Below, piece by piece: positions 11,601-22,764 of a stretch of 64,000 nt of DNA. Source of the DNA: Ryuthela nishihirai (lineage: Eukaryota; Arthropoda; Arachnida; Araneae; Heptathelidae); assembly GCA_038380435.1 (NCBI GenBank), contig JAWZYU010000007.1, positions 20,935,001 to 20,999,000 of the forward strand, written 5' to 3'. The position numbers and the translations under genes were made by a program. Numbering within the stretch: position 1 is the stretch's first letter; every line of letters starts with the position of its first letter. The notes under the pieces were generated by a model. The model had not been told where the DNA came from. It saw only the letters and a list, made by a program, of their open reading frames with translations, and ran no database searches.

Positions 11601-12150
11601 CAAACAGCCCCCTAATCGCAGACATGGGGCAAAGACCCGTTCCCCCACTACTAAAGGCTGAAGCCATCTACACTGGAAGACTTCCTCCAATGTAGAATTT
11701 GACGATGCCAATAAAAGCAAAGAGTTCAGGTGCCTGCGATGACTTCTGTTCAGGATTATCCACCAGTTGATAAACATATCCTGTGAATCTATTCACTTGG
11801 GGCTGTCAACCCACAAACAAACAGAAAACACAGCGGAAGATTTTCACTCCACAGAATCCCACCAGTGCAGCAAACTCAGGATCCTTAATCAAGCTCAGAG
11901 CCATATAGCTGTCCAGTCCAGTAGGTTTATATGGTCAGCACCAGGACCCTGTGTGGTTGACCACTCCTCAGCAGGGTAGAAAAAAAAGAAAAGTAGCCAT
12001 AGTTGTCCAGATCAGTAGGCCACACTAATCTGGCAGCCCTCCCCTTCCGTTCACTTCCACAAGAGAGTATCTCTTTTCAAAGTTACTAACGGTCCGCACC
12101 ACGAGAAGGCGGGGTCGGACATTAGGTGCTAAGCCTGGCCGGTTAACTAT
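8625..12150 (-). mobile_element. RTE-clade LINE, nearly full length
   Basis: A minus-strand non-LTR retrotransposon of about 3.5 kb with a single ORF2-like coding region (endonuclease, then reverse transcriptase) and an end made of ATG/CAT triplets (8625-8640), as is common for RTE elements. About 480 bp upstream of the first coding motif is taken as 5' untranslated sequence; its start near 12150 is a guess. Fragments of the same family lie at 55739-56500 and 57700-57832. The last 28 bases resemble the 3' end of SINE2. Confidence 0.85.
8657..11667 (-). pseudogene. RTE ORF2: AP endonuclease plus reverse transcriptase, several lesions
   Basis: The N-terminal apurinic-type endonuclease shows GSCNVRTLH, then LGLQETRW, GDFNAKVG and SDHYLVKSVL. 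The reverse transcriptase shows KSPGVDEITTEMF, IPIFKKGD, YRGISLLSVPGKVLS, DFKKAFDSVDRHNMW, SGVRQGC and an intact catalytic YADD (near 9425). The C-terminus has SYGSETWTLCK and RWFGHVARM, typical of RTE. The frame is broken at least four times: between endonuclease and RT (about 10270-10300), before KAFDSV (about 9790), just after GVRQGC (about 9540), and near 9365, where an in-frame TGA follows YADD. The protein would nick target DNA and copy element RNA at the nick; this copy cannot make it in one piece. Confidence 0.88.
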
Positions 12151-13465
12151 GGAATTCGATTTTTATTTCATTTTATATTAATCGATAATGAAAATTGATT
12201 GTAACCTGAATGTTATTATTAAAATTCTAAATAGGGTAAAAAATTTGATTTTTAAATGCATTAATCGTTAATGAAAATTAGCTGCGAATTAAAAGACCTT
12301 ATTTTCACTATGGAATCTGAATTTGTTTGTTATATATATTTGTATCATATAGAGATAAAACTATTTCGAAATACACAATGACATCAAGTTGTAAAATACA
12401 TTTTTTGCTATTAATTTCGAAACAGTTTCTGCCTAAGACACTAGATTTTTTCAATAATAAAAACTTTACTAGAAAATCTATATAGCTTGTCTGCAGGAAA
12501 TAGAATATAACAGTTTCAGTATTTATTTCAATTATCATTTTCTAAAACGAAAATAGAAAAAAGAAAGTACTAAAATAAACAAAACGATAAAAAATTATGA
12601 GTATTTAGCAATTATGAAACCAAAAATGATTACATATTTTTATAGATTTTCCTAGCAATTAATTGAATTGCTTACACAACGATGTAATATACACATATAC
12701 GAACAATAACTAATTTATAGTTTTATTTCCACTATCTGCGCCGTTGAAGAATATCCAGTATTCTTTTTATCCCACTATCATGTAGGTATAATAATAGTTT
12801 CATTCTTACGATATCTAAATAATATTATTATGCTGTTGGAACATATTAAAAAATACTCCAAACAGTCAATTTCCAATAACTGCACAATAAGTCGACCAGC
12901 AAAACATATATATCTAAAGTTTCCTTCAACAAATAACAATCAAAAGACAAGATATTCACACCACAAGTCTTCACCTATAAACATTCACGGACTGCGAGTG
13001 CACACTTAAAAAAATCCATTTAAGAAAAAACCTATTATTGACACTTTGCATAGACTTTACGCTTTTTCAAAACATGGTGCATTTTGAAGACTACTGTTTT
13101 ACAAAGCGTAGCAAGGGTGTTTTATTTTAGATTCAAATAATCACTCACCAGGTGCGACACGGTTCCCCTTTACACCAGGGGGAATAACTGTTTTATTTTA
13201 AGATACAGTTGCAAAATTCTTTTTTAGTAATATTGAAAGTAATGAAATAAAATGATTCGCATTTTTCAAATCCTTAGGTGGTTTTAATTTACGTCGTTAG
13301 AGGGCACTAAATACGTAAAAGGCAAAACCTTTAATGAATATCGAAAGTGATTAATTTGAAATTTAGGTGGTAGAGTGTCAAGAGATTTTCTACTGAAAGC
13401 AACAATCTGCCTCCTTTTCTCAGAGGAATGTGAGAAAAGCAACTGTTTAAGGAATAAAAAGACAA
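12151..13465. other. Unassigned AT-rich DNA
   Basis: Very AT-rich, with short frames only. I recognise no transposon, tRNA-like or satellite motif. Confidence 0.5.
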
Positions 13466-13815
13466 GTTGAGTATTTTTACCTCTCAGTGGCACTCTTTTT
13501 GCACACAATGAGCAAGTCACATGGACCCCGCAGACTCAGAGAAAGAGACCCACTGGAACAGCTGTTACGAGACAGATGGTAGCCTCCAGCGTGTTCTTTA
13601 ACGTGCACAGGGTATGGCTCTCCCGCACACAAGGCCACGTCTTAACGTTCCGTCCGACGGACGGACGGTGGCCTTTTCAAGCCTATTGGTGCCCCCTACT
13701 GACAGTGTGCGGAGTTCTGCGGAGTTAAATCTCAACGCTGACCCAGCTGGGACTCGAATCTGTGAACTGCTGATTACGAGCCTGGCGCGCTACCTACTGA
13801 GCCACCCCCGACCCT
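13466..13815 (-). mobile_element. SINE1, near full length
   Basis: The minus-strand copy starts (its 3' end) at 'tacctctcagtggcac' and runs to the tRNA-like head at 'ctactgagccacccccg'. The head keeps a box B-like 'tgggactcgaa' on the plus strand. A 4-base repeat (gacggacggacgg) has expanded near 13657. Confidence 0.92.
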
Positions 13816-14086
13816 AAAAGACAGTTACTTTTTATGTTGTATACATAGTAATAAAATGTTATTATTTGAGTTTTCCCAATAATCCATTAGTTCCAATTAA
13901 AAGAGTAAAAAAGCAGGTAAGCGAAAAACTTCATTCTCTTTGAAAACGAGATTCCCATATTCGTCAGAGGCGATATACATTCTTTTAATTTTCATAAAAA
14001 GCTTACTTAAAAAGAAGTTCTTAAGAGTTCTTTATCTGTGTTACTATTTACATAACTGTACCTAATAAAGTGGCAGATGAGTGTGT

Positions 14087-14459
14087 TGGGTTGGGTTGTT
14101 TTACCTCTGAGCGGCACTTTTTTGCACACCATGGGCTAAATGGCCAGGTCACAAGGACCCCGAAGGCTCAGAGAAGGTTAGGTGAGAGGACCCACTGGAA
14201 CAGCTGTTGGGAGACAGATGATAGCCTCCTGTCAAGGCCATCCAGCGTGTTCTTTAACGTGCACAGTGTATGGCTCTTCCACACACGGGGCCACGGCTTA
14301 ACGTCCCATCCGACTGACGGTGGCCTTTCCAAGCCCCTCGGTGTCCCCTACTGACCGTGGGTAGGGCGGGGAATTTTGCGGAGATAAATCTCAACGCTGA
14401 CCAAGATGGGACCTGAACCTGGGAACTACAGATTACGAGCCTGGCGCACTACCGACTGA
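14087..14459 (-). mobile_element. SINE1 with target-site duplication
   Basis: It is bounded by direct repeats cagatgagtgtgt at 14074-14086 and 14460-14472. The outermost few bases of the tRNA-like 5' end are missing, a mild 5' truncation typical of LINE-driven retroposition. The tail reads 'gggttgttttacctctgagc' in genome orientation. Confidence 0.95.
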
Positions 14460-14472
14460 CAGATGAGTGTGT

Positions 14473-15798
14473 AATATGTATATATGTTAATTTAAATATA
14501 TAAAAAATATAGTACTATATTAATTGCAGGAGTGATGCGATCTCTGGACCTTGCTTCCCTTCTCCAATTATCCGAAAATAATTCTCAAACATTTACGTTA
14601 AGAAATACCTTTCTTTCAAGGCACTTTTTTTTCCTATCAATGCTTTTAAAATTCCCTCTTTCAATAGAATATCATATTTACTAATTCCTCTGTTTTCCTT
14701 ATATGTTACAAAACCTTTTCTTCCGAAACATTTACAAAACTAATTAAAGTGACAAAAAATTATCCATGTTTCTTAGTCTATTAAAACCTTGTCTCAGTGG
14801 AAATATATTTGCATTTATAATACTTTACGCTTTAAAACCCCATTCATTCCCTAGTTATGCAAATATATGTTTAAGTTAAAGAAGCAAACACGGTCTAACC
14901 TTATTTATATTTGAATTCTTCAGTCATCAAAAGATAAAAAAAAGCAAAGAACTTCCCCATTCAAACTAAATTACTCACAAAGACTTTTGTGGAAGAGCTG
15001 ATAATCACTCTTTTCTATAGAGTGCTATTTTAAATATCCCAAGTTACCTCACGAGGGCTAGAGAAGTAATTGCATTTTGGTGTTTCGAGTTAAACAGAAA
15101 AAAAACGGCATCAGCACACGCCCCGCACACGCCCCGCACGAATACACGTAAGCACACACAACCATCCACTGGATTCATTCAGACTACTTTTTGTATTCTT
15201 TTTTCTTTTGAAAGCAAAGATATATGTGTTCTTGAATCTTACCTTTCTCTACACTTGTGTCACAGCCAGATGGCGTTCTAAGCAACAACCGGTCCAAGTG
15301 AGGTAGGTAAACTTCAGAAACCCTGAAACTGAAAACACAGCTTGTATTTTTTTTCTCTCTCCTTCTGGTGCGTGTGATTCTTTTACCTGACAAGCTGTCT
15401 CCAGGGGAAATTGAGTTACTGACGCGGCAAAGCGACGATAATGGCCTTAAATTGATTTCACTTGAAATTCCAGCATGACCTTTTCGGTAGGTAAGGTGGT
15501 TCTGGAAAGTAAAGGGAACCTTCAAATAAATGGTAATCTCGGAGCTGCTGATTTGAGAGACTTCGTATTATCTAACTGTCAACATGACAGTATTAAAATC
15601 AAAAAAGATTCGATTTATAAAAAAATCCCACCACGTATCCTACAAAGCAAAGGTGTCGTACATTTTTTTTAACGTTACGACGACTTATATATTTATCTGA
15701 TAATAAAATGAAACTTTCTAAGTAATAAAATTTTAACGGAAAAAAACCAAAGTGTTTTGTTTTCTTGTCTGTTTTGAGATTGGGTTGAGTTTTTTATA
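14473..15798. other. Unassigned DNA
   Basis: AT-rich, with a short cacacgcccc tandem stutter at 15115-15140. The minus-strand frame at 15184-15525 (113 codons) has no recognisable domain and I leave it uncalled. Confidence 0.4.
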
Positions 15799-16066
15799 TC
15801 TAAACCGCACTTTGTTTTGCATGCAATGGGCTAAATGGCCAGGTTACAAGGACCCCAATGATTCAGAGAAAGTTGGGGGAAGGATAACCATTAGACAGCT
15901 GTTAGGAACAGATGGAAATCGCCCTCCAAGGCCATCCAGCGTGTATTTTAACTTGCAGAGGGTAAGGCTCTCCTGCACACTGAGCAACGACTTAACTTCC
16001 CATCCCACGGACGGCCATCTTTCCAAACCCAGCGGTCTCCTTTCTTATCGATAGGAGAATGGGGAT
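15799..16066 (-). mobile_element. SINE1, 5'-truncated
   Basis: It contains the 3' two thirds of SINE1: the 'gcactttgttttgca' tail side through 'ggccatccagcgtg' and 'cttaacttcccatcc'. It stops before the tRNA head. Divergence is moderate. Confidence 0.88.
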
Positions 16067-16152
16067 TAGTCGAGTATTACTGAGTCGCTTTATCACTGAA
16101 TGATTTTCTTCAGCACAGTATATTATAAAACGGTCGGGTCAAAAAAGAATTC

Positions 16153-16890
16153 GGGCGGGAGTGGTTCTGCGGTTAGCGCACCAGGCTCATAATCTGCAGT
16201 TCCCAGGTTCGAGTCCCAGATGGCCCAGCGTTGAGATTTATCTCCTCACAATTTCCGTTCTGCTCACAGTCAGCAGGGGACACCGATGGGCTTGTCGTCC
16301 GTCGGATGGGACGTGAAGTAGTTGACGGGTGCGCGGGTTGGGTTGTTTCACCTCTGAGCGGCACTTTTTTGCATACAATGGGCTAAATGGCCAGGTCACA
16401 AGGACCCCGAAGGCTCAGAGAAGGTTGCGGGAGGAGATCCACTGGAACAGCTTTTAGGAGACAGATGGTAGTCTCCCGTCAAGGCCATCCAGTGTGTTCT
16501 TTAATGTGCACAGAGGATGGCTCTCCCGCTCACGGGGCCACGGCTTAACGTCCCATTCAACGGACGGTGGCCTTTCCTAGCCAATCGGTGTCCCCTACTG
16601 ACCGTGGGCAGGGCTGGGAGTTTTGAGGAGCTGAAACCTGGGAACGAGCTGGAACCTCGAACCTGGGAACTGCAGTTTACGAGCCTGGCCCGGTGTGCGG
16701 GAGTGTCATACCCTGTGCACGTTAATGAACACGGCGGATGGCCTTGACGGGAGGCTATTATCTTTCTCCCAAAAGCTGTTCCAATGGGTCCCCTTCCCTA
16801 ACCTTCTCTGAGCCTTTCGGATCCTTGTGATCTGGCCACTTAGCAGGTTGTGTGAAAAATAAAGTACCGCTCAGAGGTAAAACAGCACAC
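16153..16890 (+). mobile_element. SINE1 split by another SINE1
   Basis: The 5' part (16153-16330) has the tRNA-like head, including a 'gctcataatctg' anticodon region that keeps the CAT of tRNA-Met. It runs to 'gggacgtgaag'. The 3' part (16691-16890) resumes at 'gtgtgcgggag', the next expected SINE1 position, and runs to 'gctcagaggtaaaac'. A reverse-oriented SINE1 lies between. Confidence 0.82.
16331..16690 (-). mobile_element. SINE1 inserted within SINE1
   Basis: A nearly complete minus copy from 'gggttgggttgtttcacctc' to 'gtttacgagcctgg'. About 25 bp is duplicated near its head ('acctgggaac' and 'acctcgaacctgggaac'). It interrupts the plus-strand copy at a homologous gap. Confidence 0.85.
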
Positions 16891-16904
16891 AAAATAATTC
16901 AAGA

Positions 16905-17170
16905 GGTCACAGATGGATAGGAGCTAACCTATTGATCAGTTGTTATGAAGTAATGGAACCTTCCTGTCAAAGCCATTCAGCGCTTTTTTTCCTGTATATA
17001 ATATTGTTCTTCTGAACATTGAATCATGATTTAACATTCCAACCAATAAAAGGAGGATTATCCATACTAATTGATGCCACCTTTCTCAGCGAAGGGCAGA
17101 CGAGAACTAGTGGAGAAAATTTCAATTCAGGCGCAGTAGTGAGGAAAATCTGACTGACGAGAAACAGAAG
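16905..17170 (-). mobile_element. SINE1, degenerate, leading into the minisatellite
   Basis: Ordered SINE1 landmarks remain: 'cctgtcaaagccattcagcg', 'tttaacattcca', 'cgaagggcag' and 'gtggagaaaatttcaattc'. The last is the place where the tandem array begins. Confidence 0.65.
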
Positions 17171-17717
17171 TGACTGACGGAGTCATTAAGACGAAGTAGT
17201 AGAGAAAAATCTCAATTCAGACAATGTAGGGAAGAAAATCTAAATTCAGAAACAGTATTTCATAAATTCTCATTTCAGATACAGTAGTGAGAAAACCTAA
17301 ATTCAGACACAGTAGTGAGAAAAATCTTAGTTCAGAGGCAGTAGTGAGGAAAATCTGAAAGACTGAAAAAAATGACTGACGCACTCAGTCAAACGGAGTA
17401 TTTGAGAAAATCTCAATTCAGACACTGTAGGGATGAAATTCTTATTTCGTACACATTAGTGAGGAAAATTTCAATTCAGACACAGTAGTGAGGAAAATTT
17501 CAATTCAGACAGAGTAGTGAGGAAAATCTGACTGACTCCGTCAGTCAGACGAGGTATTAGAGAAAATCTCAATTCAGGCAAAGTAGAGTAAAATATCTAA
17601 ATTCAGAAAGAGCAGTTCAGAAAATCTAAATTCAGAAAGAGCAGATCAGAAAATCTAAATTCAGAAAGAGCAGTTCAGAAAATCTGAATTCAGAAACAAC
17701 TTTAGAGAAAAATCACA

Positions 17718-17910
17718 ATGACCGAGTGGTTAGCGCGCTTGGCTACTGATCTAAGGGACCTCGGTTTGAGCCCCGGGTAAGGCATCGGTGGATGTTTTTC
17801 TTCTGAGGACCTGCCATCTTCTCAGACCTTCTACTATGGCATATAAACTGACAGGCTCCTGTCAGACCTCTGTGGCAAACAGCTGCTTGAGGGGTATTTA
17901 TTTACTTATT
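17718..17910 (+). mobile_element. SINE2 inserted in the minisatellite
   Basis: The tRNA-like head (gaccgagtggttagcgcgct, with a box B-like 'ggtttgagcccc') is followed by 'ggcatataaactgacaggc' and the tail 'cagctgcttgaggggtattt'. Minisatellite DNA lies on both sides. Confidence 0.85.
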
Positions 17911-18063
17911 ATCATTTATAGTTCAGAAAACCTGAATTCACATGCAGTGGAGTAGAAAATCGCAATTAAGAAAGAGTTCAGAAAATCTGAATTCAGACAC
18001 AGTAGAGGAGAAAATTTTACTTCAGACAGAGAATTAGAGAAAATCTCAATTCAGAAACAGTAG

Positions 18064-18450
18064 TTCAGAAAATCTGAATTCACACAGAGTAGACGAGAAA
18101 ATTTCAGTTCAGACATAACATTAGAGAAAATCTCAATTCTGAAAGAGTAGTTCAAGAAATCCGAATTCACACAGAGTAGACGAGAAAATTTCAGTTCAGA
18201 CATAGCATTAGAGAAAATCTCAATTCTGAAAGAGTAGTTCAGGAAATCCGAATTCACACAGAGTAGACGAGAAAATTTCAGTTCAGACATAGCATTAGAG
18301 AAAATCTCAATTCTGAAAGAGTAGTTCAGGAAATCCGAATTCACACAGAGTAGACGAGAAAATTTCAGTTCAGACATAGCATTAGAGAAAATCTCAATTC
18401 TGAAAGAGTAGTTCAGGAAATCCGAATTCACACAGAGTAGACGAGAAAAT
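18064..18450. repeat. 87-bp higher-order repeat, four near-identical copies
   Basis: The string cagacata starts at 18110, 18197, 18284 and 18371, exactly 87 bp apart. Each 87-bp unit holds three of the basic minisatellite repeats. Copies differ at only a few positions, so this part was amplified recently. Because 87 is divisible by three, the minus strand reads open as a 134-codon periodic frame, which I treat as a by-product. Confidence 0.92.
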
Positions 18451-19394
18451 TTCACTTCAGACAGAGAATTAGAGAAAATCTCAATTCAGAAAGAGTAGTT
18501 CAGAAAATCTGAATTCACAAACATCAGAGTAGAAAGTTCTAAATTCAGAAAAAGTAGTTCAGAAAAATCTGAATTCAGACACAGTAGACGAGAAATTTTT
18601 AGTTAAGACAGCATTAGAGAAAATCTCAATTCAGAAAGAGTAGTTCAGAAAATCTGAATTCACACGCAGTAGAGGAGAAAATCTCAATTCAGAAACAATA
18701 GTTCAGGAAATCTAAATTCAGACAGATTAGAGCAGAAAATCTCAATTCAGAAATAGTAGTTCCGAAAATCTGAATTCAGAAAAAGTAGTTCAGACACAGT
18801 AGGGGAGAACATTTCAATTCAGACACTGTGGCGTGGAAAATCTGAATTCACACAGAGTACAAGAGAAAATCTCAATTCAGAAACAGTATATTAGAAATTC
18901 TGAATTCATGCACAGCAGAGGAGAAAATCTCAATTCAGAAACAATAGTTCAGAAAATCGGAATTTAGACACAGTAAGGGAGAACATCTCAATTCAGACAT
19001 TGTAGCGAGGAAAATCTGAATTCACACACAGTAGAGAAGAAAATATCAATTCAGAAACAGTACTTCAGATAATCTGAACCCATGCATAGTAGAGGAGAAA
19101 ATCTCAATTCAGAAACAGTACTTCAGAAAATCTGAATTCAGACACAGTAGACGAGATTTCAGTAGTAGTATAATTCACAATATTAGAGAAAATCTCAATT
19201 CAGACACAGTATTAGAGAAAATCTTTATTCAGACACAGTATTAGAGAAAATCTTTATTCAGACACAGTATTAGAGAAAATCTCAATTCAGACACAATATT
19301 AGAGAAAATCTCAATTCAGAAACAATATTTCAGAAAATCTGAATTCAGACACAGTAGACAAGAAAATCTCAACTGTTGTTTTTGAATTGAGATT

Positions 19395-19517
19395 ATAACT
19401 TCGTGTACATTACACGAAGGTTGCCAGATCGCTAATTTCTAAAAATATTGTTGCCAGATATTTTTTCTGAATTCTGTAATCAACCATAGTGTTCGGATAT
19501 TTGTTTGAGCGACTGTT
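19395..19517 (-). mobile_element. Tc1/mariner-like terminus, copy 2
   Basis: It shares 'gaaggttgccagatc', 'ctaatttctaaaa', 'gttgccagatattttttctg' and 'gagcgactgt' with 7265-7392, in the same order. It joins the minisatellite on one side and a SINE1 tail on the other. Confidence 0.7.
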
Positions 19518-19523
19518 CACAAA

Positions 19524-20022
19524 TCCTCTGAGCGGCACTATTTTGCATACAACGGGCTGAATGGTCAGGTACAAGGATTTCAAAGGGCTCAGAGAAGATT
19601 GAAGAAGGGTACCCAATATACAGCTGTTAGGAGACAGATAAAAGTTCTCTTTAATCTAGGGTGCTCTGGGTATGACTCTCTTATGCATACAACGGGCTGA
19701 ATGGTCAGGTACAAGGATTTCAAAGGGCTCAGAGAAGATTGAAGAAGGGTACCCAATGTACAGCTGTTAGGAGACAGATAAAAGTTCTCTTTAATCTAGG
19801 GTGCTCTGGGTATGGACACTGGGTATGACTCTCTTGTACACAGACCCACGGCTTTATGTCCCAGCCGAAGGACGTCCCATCTTTACATCTCATTGATGTC
19901 GCCTTTCTAAAATTCGGCAGAACAGCGGTTAGCGGACAAAATTCGCAACGTTGGCCCAGTTGGGACTCGATCCTGGAAGAACATGTTTCAAGCCTGATGC
20001 GCTACCGACTGAACCAACCAAA
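19524..20022 (-). mobile_element. SINE1 with 140-bp internal tandem duplication
   Basis: A minus-strand SINE1 in which 140 bp (19544-19683) is repeated almost exactly at 19684-19823, starting each time at 'tgcatacaacgggctgaatg'. The remainder runs to the tRNA-like head at 'gcgctaccgactgaacc'. The near identity of the two copies makes the duplication much younger than the SINE1 copy. Confidence 0.88.
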
Positions 20023-20984
20023 GCTTCATTTCACGTGTTACTAAATACTGCGAATACATTTGGATAGAAGGATATCGTAGACCTCAAAAACTGTAGAATA
20101 TTCATAAATGCACTGAAAGGAATAGTAATTCACACTTAAATTTCAAGATACTAGGATATCACCATTTCATATCTAAACTTCAATATTTCGAGATACTTCA
20201 AGATTTGTTTCTCTCAATTCCAATTTCCTTTTTTTTTTCCTTTCCAAAACAAACTCGCGTCAGGAAATCAAAAAAAGGAAACTTCGTAACAATTGTCTGA
20301 TATAAATCTCTATGACATCACAACGAAGAGCACCTGATTTATGAGCTCGCCGGTTGATGACTGCCATTGGTCGAGAGAAGCGCAAGAGCATGAAGAGTTA
20401 GTATCCATGGAAACAGGAATCTTTCCTCTTCTGAAGGTCATATTTTGTGGTCAAATAGCCGAGTGGGACGCAAATGACGATAAAAATCCGAAGAGCCCGG
20501 AATTAAAGATTGGGACAACCGTAACTGCACGAACACTTTCTCTTCACTCAAATTTGATCGCCTGCCAGGGTGGTGGTAGAGGTAGTGAGAAATTGCTCGT
20601 GCTGAGAAGTAATGACTAGCAAAGGCATCAACGACTTGGACGTCGAGAGTTTGGGACGGACTAATGTTGGTTTCCCGGGTGAGAGTCATTTAATAATTTT
20701 TGCTTCGAAATGATAGCGAGCGAGGAGTCCATTACTCTAAATTTTTATTTCAGTGCGGGGTCACTTCGAAGGATGGAATCATTAAGAACCCACAGTTGCT
20801 TTTAAAAATGATAGAAATCGTCAATTTATACAGGCGTCAAAATTGTGCTTGGGGATTAAACTAATGGGCAATAGAGTGAATAAAAAACAAAAAGGAAATC
20901 TTTGAAATTACCTCAATCGATTCAGAGATAAAGGTAGGTATTTTTGTTAGAGAGAATGTTAAAAAAAAAGATTTTTGCGTGTAT
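20023..20984. other. Unassigned DNA
   Basis: Moderate GC for this window around 20340-20700, with open frames on both strands (92 and 83 codons). Neither shows a domain or a start context I would trust. Confidence 0.4.
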
Positions 20985-21171
20985 GTAGGTCAACCTCACG
21001 AATAATATAGATGTTCTGTGATCATAATGCTGATGTTTCGTACACATAATGTAGATGAGTTACGAGTTGATTCTCCTTTAATATAATAGAGTTGATATGC
21101 AATATAATGTAATTTTTATGAAACATGTAGTGCAGTGAATGATGTAGATGACCAGTGTTTTGATATTTAAC
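20985..21171. repeat. Minisatellite B, left part (about 22-26 bp unit)
   Basis: Degenerate copies of 'cataatgtagatgagt' and 'tataatgtaa'. The array is interrupted by a SINE1 and resumes at 21475. Confidence 0.65.
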
Positions 21172-21470
21172 GTCTAAGTTCTACTTTTGTACACACAATG
21201 AACTAAATGACCAGGTCACAAGAACCCAAAAGGCCAGAGAAGATCCGGGAGGAGGGAAACAATGTACAGCTGTTAGGATGTGGCTCTCCTGTATAAGGAA
21301 CCACGGTTTAACGTCTCATCCGACGGACGTGATTTCCAAACCCATCGGTGTCACCTTTCTGACCGAGGGCAGTGTGGAAGTTTAGAGGCAATGAATGTTA
21401 TCACTTTGGGTTCGAACCTGAGGACTGAAGATTACTAGCCTGGCGCGCTACCGACTGAGCCAACTCACGC
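21172..21470 (-). mobile_element. SINE1 inside minisatellite B
   Basis: An old minus-strand copy from 'cttttgtacacacaatgaac' to the head at 'ctggcgcgctaccgactgag'. The middle has lost the segment around the 'acgttaaagaa' landmark. Confidence 0.85.
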
Positions 21471-21474
21471 ATTC

Positions 21475-21790
21475 GATGTAGGTGGAAAATTCGAATAATG
21501 TAGGAGTTACGTGGACATAATATTGGTGATCTATAAACATGACTTGGACAATTTAGGTACCTAATGTAGATACCTGCAGGAGAATAATGCTTGTGATCAG
21601 GGGATATAATGTAAGTGATCTGTGAACGTAATATATGATCCTTTAATATACCGTAATTGATATACGCACATAAGCACAAAATGTAAGTGAAACAGGCGAA
21701 TAATATAGGTGCTCAATGAATCCGTGTTTGTAAGTGTTCCGTGGAGATCATTCATGTAATCTGAGGACATAATGTAGGTTATCCATTTGT
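21475..21790. repeat. Minisatellite B, right part
   Basis: A dozen or so variants of 'acataatgtaggtgatc' with short spacers such as 'tgtggac' and 'tgaacg'. A stray unit pair is seen again at 22435-22480. Confidence 0.7.
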
Positions 21791-21856
21791 ATATTTGTTA
21801 TTGATACCAAGTGAACGCAACCGGCGCTGACCGGGTCTCACTTTTAATCTATATAT

Positions 21857-22230
21857 TTTTCACTGCACTACAGGTTAGTCTTGTGAGTCCGACCGTCTCC
21901 CCGCCCCCCACTCCTTTTTTTTTCATAGATTCAACACCACGAATTTCTCGGCGCTGCTCAGGTCGTTGATGACGTCAGCGTCACTCTTATAGACTGTGTC
22001 GTAAACTATCAAGAGTATTTATTTTTATTATTAATATTCTGTGTTTCACTGCACTAAAGGTAAGTTTTGTGAGTTCTGACCCTTTTTTATTAGGATTCCC
22101 CTTCCCCACACACAACCGGACGCTTTTTTCACACATTTTTCCAAGAATTATCCGGAGATGCTCAGGTCGTTCTAACGTCAACGTCACTCGCATTGCCTGT
22201 GACTTCATCTCAAATATCGAGATTATTTCG
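21857..22230. repeat. Diverged tandem duplication, about 190 bp twice
   Basis: Both copies contain, in order, 'tttcactgcacta', 'aggtaag' or 'aggttag', 'ttgtgagt', 'gctcaggtcgtt', 'acgtca' and 'cgtcactc'. The starts are 186 bp apart (21861 and 22047), with small indels later. I see no coding function. Confidence 0.75.
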
Positions 22231-22726
22231 AAACATTTGCCACCTTGCAGTTTCCGAGACATTCGACTAAATCGTTCCAAATTTCGTACGGGCGTTCCCC
22301 CTTTGTGACCCCTTGTTGGGTTAAAAAATCAAGTTCCTTCCTGTAATGGAAGTGATTGGTTTAATAAAAAAAACTTTCGTAATATGGGGGATCTATAATA
22401 ATATTAATATTAATAAAATTTTATTAATAAATAATATTGGTGCTATGTCGACATAAAATAGGTGACCTATGATGATAAAAGAACTGATAGTTATTTCCAT
22501 TCAAACGAAATTTATCATCAATAAAAATGAGATTGTCTAATTCTGGGCCAATATGTGACCTCGGACCAGTGACAGTCTTCCTTTCCCCCATTTTAGATAA
22601 CTGTGGACCACATATTCATTTCCAATCAATGGACTTCATCATCAATAGGAATGAGATTACTTACTTCTGGACCCATAAGTGACCTCGGGCCAGTGGTAGT
22701 ATTACTCTACCTTCGTTCACGATATG

Positions 22727-22764
22727 ATTCTCTGTGGCAAGCAGCTGCTCGAGGGGTATTCATT
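22727..22764 (+). mobile_element. SINE2 3' end fragment
   Basis: Only the last 38 bp of SINE2 remain, 'ctctgtggcaagcagctgct' then 'cgaggggtattcattta'. It joins a LINE C-terminal fragment directly and in frame, which is probably coincidence. Confidence 0.75.

Larger units (their letters stand above)
17110..19375. repeat. 2.3-kb minisatellite, about 27-30 bp unit, SINE1-like
   Basis: Dozens of variants of 'gagaaaatctcaattcag' followed by 'acacagtagt' or 'aaagagtagt' run head to tail. Two alternating forms ('atctcaattcag' and 'atctgaattcac') make a dimeric pattern in many stretches. The consensus aligns with the SINE1 minus-strand segment 'ggagataaatctcaacg' plus 'ctgacccagctgg' at about 22 of 29 positions by eye. 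A SINE2 copy interrupts it at 17718. Confidence 0.9.

Noticed and set aside
18051..18455. A 134-codon periodic frame on the minus strand
   Set aside because: Follows from an 87-bp higher-order repeat divisible by three; the neighbouring units break the frame at once.
17110..19375. CRISPR-like array of short repeats
   Set aside because: The units are contiguous variants without unique spacers, the genome is animal-like, and no cas genes exist.
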